NCBI GenBank assembly: GCA_023078555.1
Contig: CM041197.1
Coordinates: 10,875,757 to 10,939,756 of the forward strand
Direction of reading: 5' to 3'
Length of the DNA stretch: 64,000 nt
From: Ulva prolifera
Lineage: Eukaryota > Chlorophyta > Ulvophyceae > Ulvales > Ulvaceae
The position numbers and the translations under genes were made by a program. This document shows, one piece after another, positions 1 through 10,288 of this stretch; positions within the stretch are counted from its first letter, which is position 1; each line of letters begins with the position of its first letter. The notes under the pieces are model-generated. The model did no database searches. It saw only the letters and a list, made by a program, of their open reading frames with translations, and was not told the origin of the DNA.

Positions 1-2
1 AG

Positions 3-3000
3 CCCGACTGCGTCCTCCTGGACCCCGCGGAGTGGCGCCTCCTGCTGTCGCGGTTCCACCGCACGCTGCCCGGCCTCGAGGACGGCGAGCGCGGCGCGCT
101 GCGTTTCACCCGCGCCCACTACGCAGTCATGTCCCTCCGCGGCGAGGACACCGACGCCTTGCTGCGGGAGGAGACGTCCGACGACGGGCAGAAGAGCCTC
201 GTCGTCGACATGTTCGAGGCCGTCAAGTCGTGGAGGACCATGACGAAGGACCGGTTCGTCGAGGTCCTCCACGTGCTGCTGTACAGCAAGGTCATCGGCA
301 GCAAGGGCTCGCTGGACGGCATCAAGTACGCGGTGGGGAACCTCATGGGCGAGTACTATGCAGCGACGAACGAGGTGCGTGCCCCGTCCGGCGTCGCCGC
401 GCCGCTCACGGGCGGCCGCGTTGCTGCGGGCCTGCGCCTGTGGGCGACGGGGGTGCGGCCTGTCGTCCGCGGCGTCGCGGAGGGGCCCGCAGTTGTGCTC
501 AGAGGGGCTGCCCTGCCGCGCCGCTGGCCTGTCAGCCGCCGTGGGCGGGGGCCTGCAGTCTCACGGCGCATGCGACCGCCCTCACCCCGCTGCCTGTCCA
601 GGTGGTGGAGGCTGCGAGCCCCTTCCAGCGCTACAAGAGCGTCGTGAAGGGCGTCGCGATGTACATCAAGTCGTCGGGGCTCGGCGGGACGCGCAAGATC
701 ACGCCCCTGACGGAGGGCCAGATCCGGCGGACGGTGGAGGGCATGTACGTCGGCGGGTTCGGGATGCTCCAGGCGCGCGCCGTGTTCGCGCTGACCGCCA
801 TCGTGGGCGTCCGCAGCACGTTCTTCCAGTTCTGGCGCTGGCAGGACGTGTTCCTGCAGAAGGTCCTGCTGCTGGACGGCGAGGCGGTGCAGGCCTCTGA
901 GGAGAACATGGCCCGGAAGGACACGACGGTGCACAGCTGCTGCTCCAGACCCGCCTGTAACCCGCCGTCCGGGCCGCCTGCGCCGGATCCGCCCGCTGTG
1001 CCTCCGCCCGCCGTGCCTGCGTCCCCTGCGCTCACCCGCGCCGTTGCCTCCGCAGATCGGCTTCGCTCTCGTCACGCGCCACGTGGTCACCAAGGCGCCG
1101 AACGCGTACGGCGTCAACGTCCTCGCGCTCGACCCCACGGGCCTGCCGGCGAGGCGGGGCCTGCCGCTCGTCGGAAATGCCGTGGTCGAGCTTGGCCTGG
1201 CGATGGGCGTCTTCGACTGGGCGTCCCTCGACGCCCTCGCCTTCGGGGAGATGCTGCCGTGCAAGCCCGGGACGGAGGAGTGGTGCGCCGCAGCTCCTGT
1301 CAACTGCCAGTCAAACATCCTGCAGCATGACTATGCCGTGTGTCCCACCTGTGGCAGTCTGAGCTTTGTTAGCTGCTAGGATCACTAATCATACAGTACA
1401 GACTCCTGCTCCACGTAGCACGCTCAGCACTCTGATCTCTGCTGTAGTCGGTAGACAAACACACAGAAACAGCAGAGCTTTCTCACCTGCCAATTGCCAG
1501 TCAAAGATGACCTGGAATCGACAGCTACGGCCTGCATTCTGTGCTCTGGGCAGCTGACCTACGGGCTGCCCGGATGTGATCTGCTGCACTCGTGCATCAC
1601 AGCTAAGACACGCTTGCACCAGGGGAGCTCTGCTCCCCACACACCCCCTCGTGCGCTGTCGCTCGGAGATTCAACCAGGAATCCATCCACTGCCTTTCCC
1701 AGCGCTGGACCAGCAAAAACCTCGGCCAGCATATCAGCCTCCGGCTCAGTTGTCGGCACAAACTGGACATCAATCTCCTGTCGCGCACATCTGTTCCTAA
1801 TGAAGTGATACTGCATGTCGATGTTCTTGCTCCTTCCTGGGGCGCAAGCAGTCCTCCGCTTCAGCAGATGCAAAGCACTCTGATTGTCACAATATACAGT
1901 CATCTGCTCAAAACGACCATAGGTATCACCCAGCAACTTCCTCAGCCACAGTGCTTCTTTCACTGCCATGGCAGCCGACATATACTCAGCCTCTGCGGTG
2001 GACGTGCAATCCCACATGTTGGCCCTCTGTAGCGCATTCTTGGCATACTGAGGCTGCTTCAATAGCAGGCCTTCTCCAGCCAGTTGTTCAACTTCCTGCC
2101 TCAGAAAGAAATGCAGCGGTCCCGGATCCTTCACCTCAAAATGCTTGCCCAGCATCTCCAGATTCTTCATCACTCCACCTTCTCCTGCCAGGATCGCAGA
2201 ATCATCCACATGCACCAGCACATCTGATTTGTTCTTGCCTTCACCTCTGATGAACAGACATGGGTCATTCTCTGACACCATGAATCCTTCTGATAGCATG
2301 TCCACATGCTGCAAACATGCAGTTCAGAGCGCACGGGATGCCGAACGCTGTTTTGTGCATGATGTCGATCTGGAAGACTTTAAAAGTTGACTCCATGTAA
2401 CTGACAGAGCAATCACAATCTGAACGAACTCAAGCTGTGGAGCAGAGGAGTGGGCTCAGCCGAGCTGCCGTGTCCACTCGCAGCTCAGCTATGCCATGTT
2501 GCAGGTACGTCATCTGTGCCCAGGACGACCTGCTGATGCTGCCCTACATCAACGTGCCGGGGACGCGGATCTCGTGGCTGGTCGCGATGGCGGGCGTTCT
2601 CGCGGACGTCGGTCCGCCTGGCCGCGGCGTCAAGGTCGGCATCCGGGCGCTGCGTTCCTCGATGGTCTTGCGGCAGGTGCTGATGCAGATCACCTCGGAT
2701 CGCGCCCCGGACGAGACCGTCATGCGGCACGCGGGCGCCTGGGTGCAGAACAGCAACTCTGCCGCGATGGTGCACTACTTCTCCAACCGGGCGGCCGCGA
2801 CCACGCTCGGAGGCATGGTACGTCGCCAGCCCATCTATGCTCCGGTTCCACTGCCTGCCCGCGTATGGCGTCTGATTGTGTGCGTTTGCCTCTGCAGCAG
2901 CACGCCGGCGTGACGGGTAACCTGCAAGACATGGAGACGGCTCGCATGATCCAGCGAGTCGCCGCCGGCGCGGTCAACTCCGGCCCGGCGCCGGTCGCTG

Positions 3001-4220
3001 GCAACGAGGCAGAGCGAGAGCTCGCATGCTTCCTGGAGTTCCAGGCCAGCCAGCAGGGGCAGGTGCACCAGGCGCGAGTGACCGCGGCCAGCAAGCGCCT
3101 TGCGGACCACGTCGGCGGCCATGACGACGGCTCCGGCACGCAGATCGCGACGGTGTTCCTGCGGCTCTCCAGGCGAGTGGCCCGTGCCCCGGGCAGATGG
3201 CTCCAGAAGAAGCCGCTGTCCGAGGAGCGACTGGCTGCCCTCCCGGAAGGTGTGTCCTCCGCTCCTCACGCACACTCACACTGGTGCCCGGCGAGCATGC
3301 CCGCTTGTGTCTGCTTGGCGGTCTATGCGTGTGTCGCTGGGGCACTGTATGCGGTCGGCATGTACATGTGGGTGTCGACGGCGGATTGGGTTTCAGGGGC
3401 GAAGCGATGTCACTGGGAAGTCCACTGTGGGTGGGCAGGTGAGTGACGATGGCGTGCGCGGCTGCAGTGGCATCAGCATCACTGCTGCGTCGGCGCTGTT
3501 GGTGGGTGTGTGAGTGCCGACGACGGGCAGGACTGAGATGGCCCTGTTGCCCGAACTGCAGCGTTGCTGTAAGGGGGCATGCGATGCCACGGTTTGGCTG
3601 CGGCTGCAGCCGACGCACCGCCCGAACACCAGCATGGTGTTTGATGGGCACGTTCTCTGCCGATTCGGCTTGCACTGTGCGATGTTGTGAGTCGACACTG
3701 TGTGCAGAGCACCGCGCTGTGATGACTGACTTCACCGGTGTCGTGGTGGAGGCGGTCGTCGCCAAGGACGCCTGGCTTGAGGGCGCCGAGAAGGTCATGT
3801 TCATCGACAGGCGGCGCCTGAGGGCGCTGCAGGAGAAGGCTGCGCCACAACGCGCAACGCTGGACGACATCGTGGAGGACTACCCACGCGGCCCGTTCGA
3901 CGCCGACGAGGTTGACGATGAGGACGACGAGGAGGAGGCACCTGAGGATGTCATCGACATGGACGGCAGCGCGGCCGAGGAGGAAGCCGAGGCAGTCGCG
4001 CATGCAGACAGAGAGCTCCGCGATGTCGTCGAGGCCGCCGCCGAGATCGCGGCTGTTCCTGCTGACGCCATGGAGCTCGAATTGGCGATGGAGCTGGCGG
4101 AGGCAGGCCCGGAAGGCGCTCCGGCAGATGCCCTCGGACGCGACGCGGCACGTGACGACGGTCCGCCAGCTTTGGCGGACTCGGCTCCGGAGGTCCCGGT
4201 GGACCCGGACGAGCCGATGG
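3..4220 (+). CDS. YR element copy 1: tyrosine recombinase gene (5' end outside window)
   Basis: Multi-exon gene of a mobile element. Exons I can phase are 3-374, 602-928, 1056-1282, 2505-2817, 2898-3249 and 3708 to about 4220. The product looks like a tyrosine recombinase, which cuts and joins DNA through a tyrosine. The first catalytic Arg would lie in GVRSTFFQFWRWQDV (exon 2), box II in IRALRSSMVLRQVL and the tail in HAGAWVQNSNSAAMVHYFS with the nucleophile Tyr (exon 4). The usual box II His is not obvious. Exon 5 (VTGNLQDMETARMIQ) and an Asp/Glu-rich exon 6 follow. All exon boundaries and phases match copy 2 at 17124-20264, which supports the model. The intron 1283-2504 is enlarged by a Copia-type insertion. 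The subfamily (Crypton-like or other) cannot be assigned by eye. Confidence 0.6.
1297..2479 (-). mobile_element. Ty1/Copia-type LTR retrotransposon fragment (fossil)
   Basis: Reverse-strand remnant with the end of a Copia reverse transcriptase (VLVHVDDSAILAGEGG, LHFFLRQEVEQL) and its RNase H region (AEAEYMSAAMAVKEALWLRKLL, YCDNQSALHLLKR, KNIDMQYHFIRN). It lies inside an intron of the YR gene. The 7-mer GCAGCTC occurs at 1290-1296 and 2480-2486 and is a candidate target duplication, but I cannot delimit LTRs. The fragment is heavily reduced and broken, and is younger than its host element. Confidence 0.7.
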
Positions 4221-4265
4221 GGGGGTGTCGGCCGCACCGTGTCCGCCGGAGGCAAGGTGGTCAAG

Positions 4266-7200
4266 ATGAACGTCAGCCACCAAGCCGCCCTGGCCGTGAT
4301 ACAGTCGCGCACATTCCATCAGCACAGCCTCACAATACACCCCGAGACCGGCAAGTCCGCGGTGCCGTATCCGAGCTACAGCCGGGTGCCCAAGGCGCAT
4401 GCCGAGTTCGAGCTGGACCTTCTGCACCTTGCGCACGACAGCGGGGACACCCTCCTTGAGGACCTTGAAAAGGTACTGCATGGCACGCTGCCCATCATTC
4501 CTGCGCGAGCCTGCAATCTCGAGCCCTCCGTGCGGGAAGAGCTGAACCAGTCGCACATATGCCTCGTGATCGGCTGTCCCGACCGGGTGAAGCTGGGCAC
4601 GGACCATGCGCTCCGGCTGTGCCCTTGGCACATCAGGGGCGACGTTCGCATTCGGGGTACAGAGGAGGACGTGCGCCGCTGCACCAAGTGTCACGCGCTC
4701 CGCGACGTGCGGGAGTTCCGGCACGGCGCGGGAGTCGACGGTGACGGAGGGGTGTGCAAGAGGTGTTCTGTGGTGGACCACAACCGGAAGAACCCTGGCC
4801 GAGCGCAGCCGGTCCCCGTCCACCTGCCCGTCTCTCCACGGGAGGTGGAGTCTGGAAAGGATGCCGACCAGTCGTTCATTCTCGACCGGCGCGCGGCCAA
4901 GCAGCGCTCCGATGCCATCCTCCAGGTCCGGCCCGGCGAGTCCCTGAACTCTCCGTACGTCGCCTATGCGTTCTACGACAAGGATCGGGAGGGACATCTC
5001 CATCGCTGCGTGCGCATCGGCTGCCAGGGGGACGGCAAGCTCAAGGACCGCGCCGGGGCCATGCTGTGCAAGAAGTACTTTGATGTGCGTGTCCAGCCTG
5101 TCTGCCGCGCGCCGCTGCTGCCTTGTGACTTGTGTGTGATTGGTGTGGACCTCATGTTGATCCCGCGGGTTGGAGTTTGGCATTCCAGAGCTGGAGCCGG
5201 CGTGAGCGCCGTCGCTGGCCTGCAGGATGTGCGGGGGCTGCAGTTTGTACTCGTGGCCGTCGTGGACAACACGGGCAAGCACACCGGCAGGCTCATGTAC
5301 ATCCGACCGTGCAGCTCGTGCGGGCTGGGCTTGCCGCTGCAATTGTTCCGGCCCGGGCGCGTGTCATGCAGTCGCTGCATCGACAGGAACGCGGCATATC
5401 GGCGCCAGCGGGCGCCGCGCACAGAGCGTCCTGATGCCCCCGCAGGCGCACAGTGGGCGACGCCCGAGAACGCGCTGAGGCTGGTCATGGACCGGGAGGC
5501 TGGCGTCTGCAAGGCCGAGACCTGCACGGCAGAGGCTGCACGGAAGGGCGCAGGTCCCGAGGCTGCGCGGCGAGTGCTTCCATTGTGTCTGACGCACATG
5601 CCGGTGTGCCCCCCTGGCCACATGGATGCCAGCGACCTCTCCATGGTGCTCATTGCTATGTGTGCTGTCGAGTCCGGGAACATCTGCGTCGACACCGGGC
5701 CCCCCGTCAGTGTGCCATCTGAGACCCCAACCCGTGTGGCGATTCACCACGGCGACAGGTGGCGTTGCGAATGCAGGCATATTGTTGCATCAACCTCAAG
5801 ACGGGGCGCAAGATTCGCTGGTGCTCCACCCACGGTCAGTGGGAGCCACTCGCCTGTTTCAGCGGGTTTTTCCGGACGTGCCAAGGCCGCCGCCTGCCGG
5901 CGACGAGCGACGAGGCGGTGGAAGCGGCGCGCGTGGCTGCAGCCGTCGATGCCGCTGATGCAGGTCCCGATGACGCGGGCGAGGAGGATGCCTGGAACCC
6001 CGAATGGGGGCGGCAGTCGATGCTCGTGCACGGCCAGGACGCGTGTGCGCAACTGAAGGGCCACCTTGGAGATGGGGTCACCAAATGGGCCGCGCGCGTG
6101 CTCGGTCGCGACCTGTCCGCGATCGACGAGGAGGACAACTTCGTCGAGGAGGCGGTCAGAAAGCTGTACGATGACGGGCAGGCACCTCGCGAGATCACGG
6201 CGACCGGCACGCCGCTGCCGCCTGCTCCGGCTTCCAGGACGTGTGCCATTTGCGATCAGTACACGTGCCCGGCGGGCTTCGTCGGTCAGTCAGTGTGCCT
6301 CACATGCGCGGCGCGCGGCGAGGGCGCCGGGGGCCTCTCGATGATTGATGTGAACCACGCGCTCGTGACCGGGCTGCTGTATGGGAAAGGTGTGTGGCCG
6401 CAGCCGTGCCGGTGCATGTGTTTCGGTGCATGTGCCTGTGCATGTGTGTCCGTTGGTGCTGCTCCCATACCTGCTTGCCTGAGACTGCGCGAGGGATCCA
6501 CGTGCAATTGCAAGCTTGCTGATCAGCGTGCTTGTGGCCACCTCGCGGACCCTGTGCGCCGTATGAGCGATGCTTGGGAGGGCAGCTGGCGTATCCGAAG
6601 CTGCAATGCTCTGCGGCACTCAGATGTCACAGCACGTGCAGGCCGCATGATGACAAAGCCGGCGCGCGCCGTCCTTCCGCGGCTGTCGCTCATGCACGGA
6701 GTGCCGGCCGAGCATGCGGAAGCGTATGCCGAGCTGCGCAGCCGCAGGCACGTCACCGTGATCGGCACCGGTACAGGCACGGACGTGGAGCGGCGCTTCC
6801 GGCAGCTCAACAGTCAGAACAGCAAGCGGAAGGCACGGGCTGTGGCCGGGAAGCGCAAGGGCAAGGCACAGCGTGTGCTTCAAGATGACGATGGCGCTGC
6901 TCCGATGGACGGTGCGCCCGCTGACCAGCCGTCCGACAGCACTGCACTGTACATGTCTGGCGGGTGGCGCCGTGTCTGTGTCACTCCATGCGTCGTCTTT
7001 GCGCAAAGACTACATGCGGTGCCGGAAAAGGTAATGGGGCCTTTCAGGAAGGTGAATCGAGTGGCCTACCCCCCAGACCAACAGCCAGAATGCATGGCAA
7101 ACAAGCCCCACAAACACACACGTACACTGTGCTACTCTCATCGAAAATTCAGAAAAGCTGCGGGGTGGAGGGCCCACCTGCCAGATGCGTTTGTCCTGCC

Positions 7201-8969
7201 CTAGAGCAGAATCGAAGGCACCTTGTGGTGGGCAGGCCTACTGAGACCGCAACCAGCAAAGATCACACAGATCGGCTGGTATCCCGCTGAAATTCTCCTA
7301 GTGTAAAGATAGCCCACTGGCCTGTGAATCCACAAACTCCCGCCGGTACCGGAGTCTGTACCAGCCTAGTGGCGTTGCAGACTTCCAGACCTCGCGGCCA
7401 CCACGACAGCGTTCAGAAATTACAGCAGCACCACTCGGATGTGTTGGAATCTAATTCTGGCAAGCGCACCAACCATGAGTAGCTCGAGAACCTGTGTTGC
7501 TACGGCAGTCAACATGCCATGCCGGCCCACTCACTGCACCATATGCCCTGTGCGAGCATCATGAGACTCACAAAAACGCCCTCTATTCAACCAGGCCAAC
7601 CACGCCTGCTCTCGTGCACTGTAAATGCCCGTGCTTCTGGTCGTCGCACTTCCATGCATACATGCACATACATAGAGTGCGTGCTGGTGCGCTGCTTGTG
7701 CAGCCTCTGCCCACCTCTGATACTGCTTACGGTGATGTTTATGTTGAAAGGCCCCATTAGCGTTTCGGGCACCGCATGCACCCCTGCGATATATCACACC
7801 AATCCCGAGCGTGCACGAACCATCTGCATGCAGAGGGCGGGCAGCAGCCCGACGTGGTCCCAATCGCGGATGGAGTGCTGTTGGCGGTCGCCTGTGCACT
7901 CCAAGCACACGGGCGGGAGTGGCTCCAGGATGAGAATCAGACGCGCAACGCCATGGTCGACGCGGCTGCAGAGTTGCAGCCGTTCAGGCGGGGTCGTGGG
8001 CGCTGCAACTTTGCATCCCCAGACTCGATCCAGGCCCTGGCCAGGACGGGTGCCATCGCGTTGAGGGTCCTCGAGTGGCCCTCGAGGAAATTCCAACAGG
8101 CACGCCCCAAAGCTCAGCGCGTCCGCCCTTGACCCGGCTAAAGTTGTGTGGACGATCGCGCAGAAAAGTTGACCAGGCCTGGCGCCTTACCTGGGCACCC
8201 AGTTGTGTCGATCAGTGTTACCGCAGCGGGCTGTGAGTGCGACCTGGTGCAGGTTGTGTGTGCACGCATGCACGGCATGCGTGCCAGCAAGAAGGGGGGC
8301 TCTGAAGACCTCGCGGACTGGGCCTGGTTCGGTGGCGTCCGCATCGGAACAGATCGTGACACGGTCTTCGGCACCGTGGTCATGAAGAGCGGAAACACGA
8401 GTCGCAGGCTGGCCAGCGGCAGTGACACTCCAATGCACGCAGCCGCCGTGCAAGTGGCACGGGACTCCATCGCGCTGCTTCTCGCTCGGCTGCCGGCGTT
8501 GTTCACCTCCTCCCCAATGGGCCCCGTGCATGTGCTGACACTCGCACTCCTCCGGCAGTGCGGCGACAGCCTGGCGCCGGGGCTGGTGCAAGAACACACG
8601 CAGCCGACGCTGCTGATCCCGACACACCTGTTCGCTGCAAGCATCGCCCATCAAGAGCATGCTGGTTTTCATCTGTCAGAAGCAGTCGGCTACTGCACTG
8701 CACGCATGACGTGTGCCCTGATGGCAGCGACCTTCAGCGGAGATCTGCCCAAACCCCTGTGGACATGTATTCGCGGCACTGCCATCGCGATCATGACAGC
8801 GTGTGGCGCCGGCTTGCCAGATCACGCCCTCTACGTCGCCGGCGCAAAGGAGGCTTGCAAGAAGATCAAACGGAAGCTGCGTGACGCTGTTCTCCTGAAC
8901 CACGCCGGCGACCGCGGCGCCGGCTTTCTCATGGTTGCTGTCACAGACTCCGACGTGACGATGTCATAA
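4266..8969 (+). CDS. YR element copy 1: large Cys-rich zinc-cluster protein gene
   Basis: Long coding stretch downstream of the YR gene. A start at 4266 is possible, but it may be spliced to the acidic exon upstream. Introns supported by phase are 5085-5225, 5706-5776, 6390-6641 and about 6972-7833; the last holds a solo 758 bp element. The 5' half has repeated Cys/His clusters, such as RRCTKCHALRDVREFR with CKRC, RPCSSCG with CSRCIDR, RTCAICDQYTC with CLTC, and WCSTHGQWEPLACF. These suggest zinc binding, perhaps DNA-contacting. A basic segment follows (SKRKARAVAGKRKGKAQ). The last exon (from about 8148, stop at 8969) has no motif I recognise. Linking of the last two exons is uncertain. I recognise no family and assign no function. 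Confidence 0.5.
7017..7774. mobile_element. Solo copy A of the 760 bp TIR repeat
   Basis: 758 bp, diverged from the two copies at 9253 and 13114 but collinear along its length. It starts CGGTGCCGG and ends GGGCACCG. Its subterminal blocks GGTAATGGGGCC and GGCCCCATTAGC are inverted relative to each other. It is flanked by the 4 bp target duplication CATG (7013-7016 and 7775-7778). It sits in an intron of the YR element's Cys-rich gene. No protein is encoded. Its divergence suggests it is older than copies B and C. Confidence 0.75.
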
Positions 8970-9248
8970 ATGAGGTCCATCCTGGGACACAATGCATGAC
9001 GTGCAAGTACGCACATGAGTGTGGTGGCCACGGGCCCAACTCCTGTTATGTTAGGACATATGCATGATCATATGCATGAGCATAATCCAGCACAATCCAT
9101 GTGAGGATTGTGTGCGGTCACTGTGATTATGACCGCTGTAGACTTGACTGATCGGTGGCATATAGTCATGTGCCTCCAAGTCTTCTGTAACCATTCTCTT
9201 ACAGTCTTACGTGGTTCCTGTATGGCCTCACTGCATTACAGTACATTC
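8970..9248. other. Spacer with possible 3' UTR
   Basis: No gene seen. A TGTAA motif at 9186-9190 could be the poly(A) signal for the gene ending at 8969, although it is rather far. The rest is unremarkable, lower-GC sequence with short ATGCAT and CATATG palindromes. Confidence 0.3.
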
Positions 9249-9252
9249 CTTG

Positions 9253-10012
9253 CGGTGCCATGAAAAATAATGGGGCCTTTGCATAACCTGAATCCAGCAG
9301 GCCAGCCCACACCACACCAGCCCAAACGCACAGCAAACAAGCCCGAACCAAACACAGCCGGAATGTGTTGCATCCACAAAAAAATCACAATTTTTCGGCA
9401 AGCGTGAGCACACCTGGCTAGTGTCTGAGTCCCTGCCTTAGTGCAGCGCTGAGGGCCCCTCGTGCTGGCCAGCCCTACTGAGACCACAATCAACCCCCAC
9501 CACTCAAATCAGCTGGTCTGACGCTGCAACTTCTACAGACCACAGGCCACCCACAGGCCTGTGTCTCCACAAACTCCCGCCGGTACGGGACTCTGTACCT
9601 GTCAGGTAGTGGTGCGGACGCCGGCCCCTCGCTGCCACCGCGACAGCGTTCAGAAATTACTGCAGCACCACTCGGATGTGTGGGAAGTAAACTCTGGCAA
9701 GCGCAGCAGCCACAGGCAGCTCGGATGTGAGTGTTACCAGCGCAGTAAACAGGCCATGCACTCCCTCTCACTGCATCATATGGACTCGTGCGAGTAACGT
9801 GAGACTCAGCAAAGCACGCTCTATTTCACCAGGCCATCCAGACCTGCCCTCGTGCATTGCACATGCTTGTCGTTCTGGGCGTCGCACTCGCATGCATACA
9901 TGCACATGCAGTCTGTGCTTGCTGGTGCGCAGCTTGTTTAGCGCCTGCCCACCTTTGATAGTACTTAGACTGATGTTTTTGTTGAATGGCCCCAATAGCA
10001 TTTTTCTGACCG
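9253..10012. repeat. Terminal direct repeat B of element 1
   Basis: 760 bp, same orientation as copy C at 13114-13873. I noticed one substitution between them. Its own ends are imperfect inverted repeats: it starts CGGTGCCATGAAAAATAATG and the complement of its end reads CGGTCAGAAAAATGCTATTG. No coding potential is evident. Confidence 0.9.
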
Positions 10013-10288
10013 TATTCATATTTCCAAAACACAAACGGATAGGCCGTTTCAGCCCTGTCTTTGTGGAGACATCGGGGATGCTGTGCATTGTAAGAGGCAA
10101 TGATCAGGCGCCGCCGCAACCGGCGCCAAGCCGGCCGGCCGGCCACCCTGCGGCCGCGCCTGTGCACAACCACTCATCACGTAACCCATTGAGCCTCGTA
10201 TATCAGGAGCATCGGGGTTCTATCCGACACTCGCGCATCGCACAACGACCTCAGGCCATACACATGATGCAATCACGGCATTCTTGAT

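Noticed and set aside
1290-2486. Complete Copia element
   Set aside because: Only the reverse transcriptase end and RNase H are recognisable. No gag, protease or integrase, and no matching LTR pair is visible.
3951-5342. 463-codon reverse ORF
   Set aside because: Antisense shadow of the Cys-rich gene in GC-rich sequence. The + strand carries the phased introns and Cys motifs.
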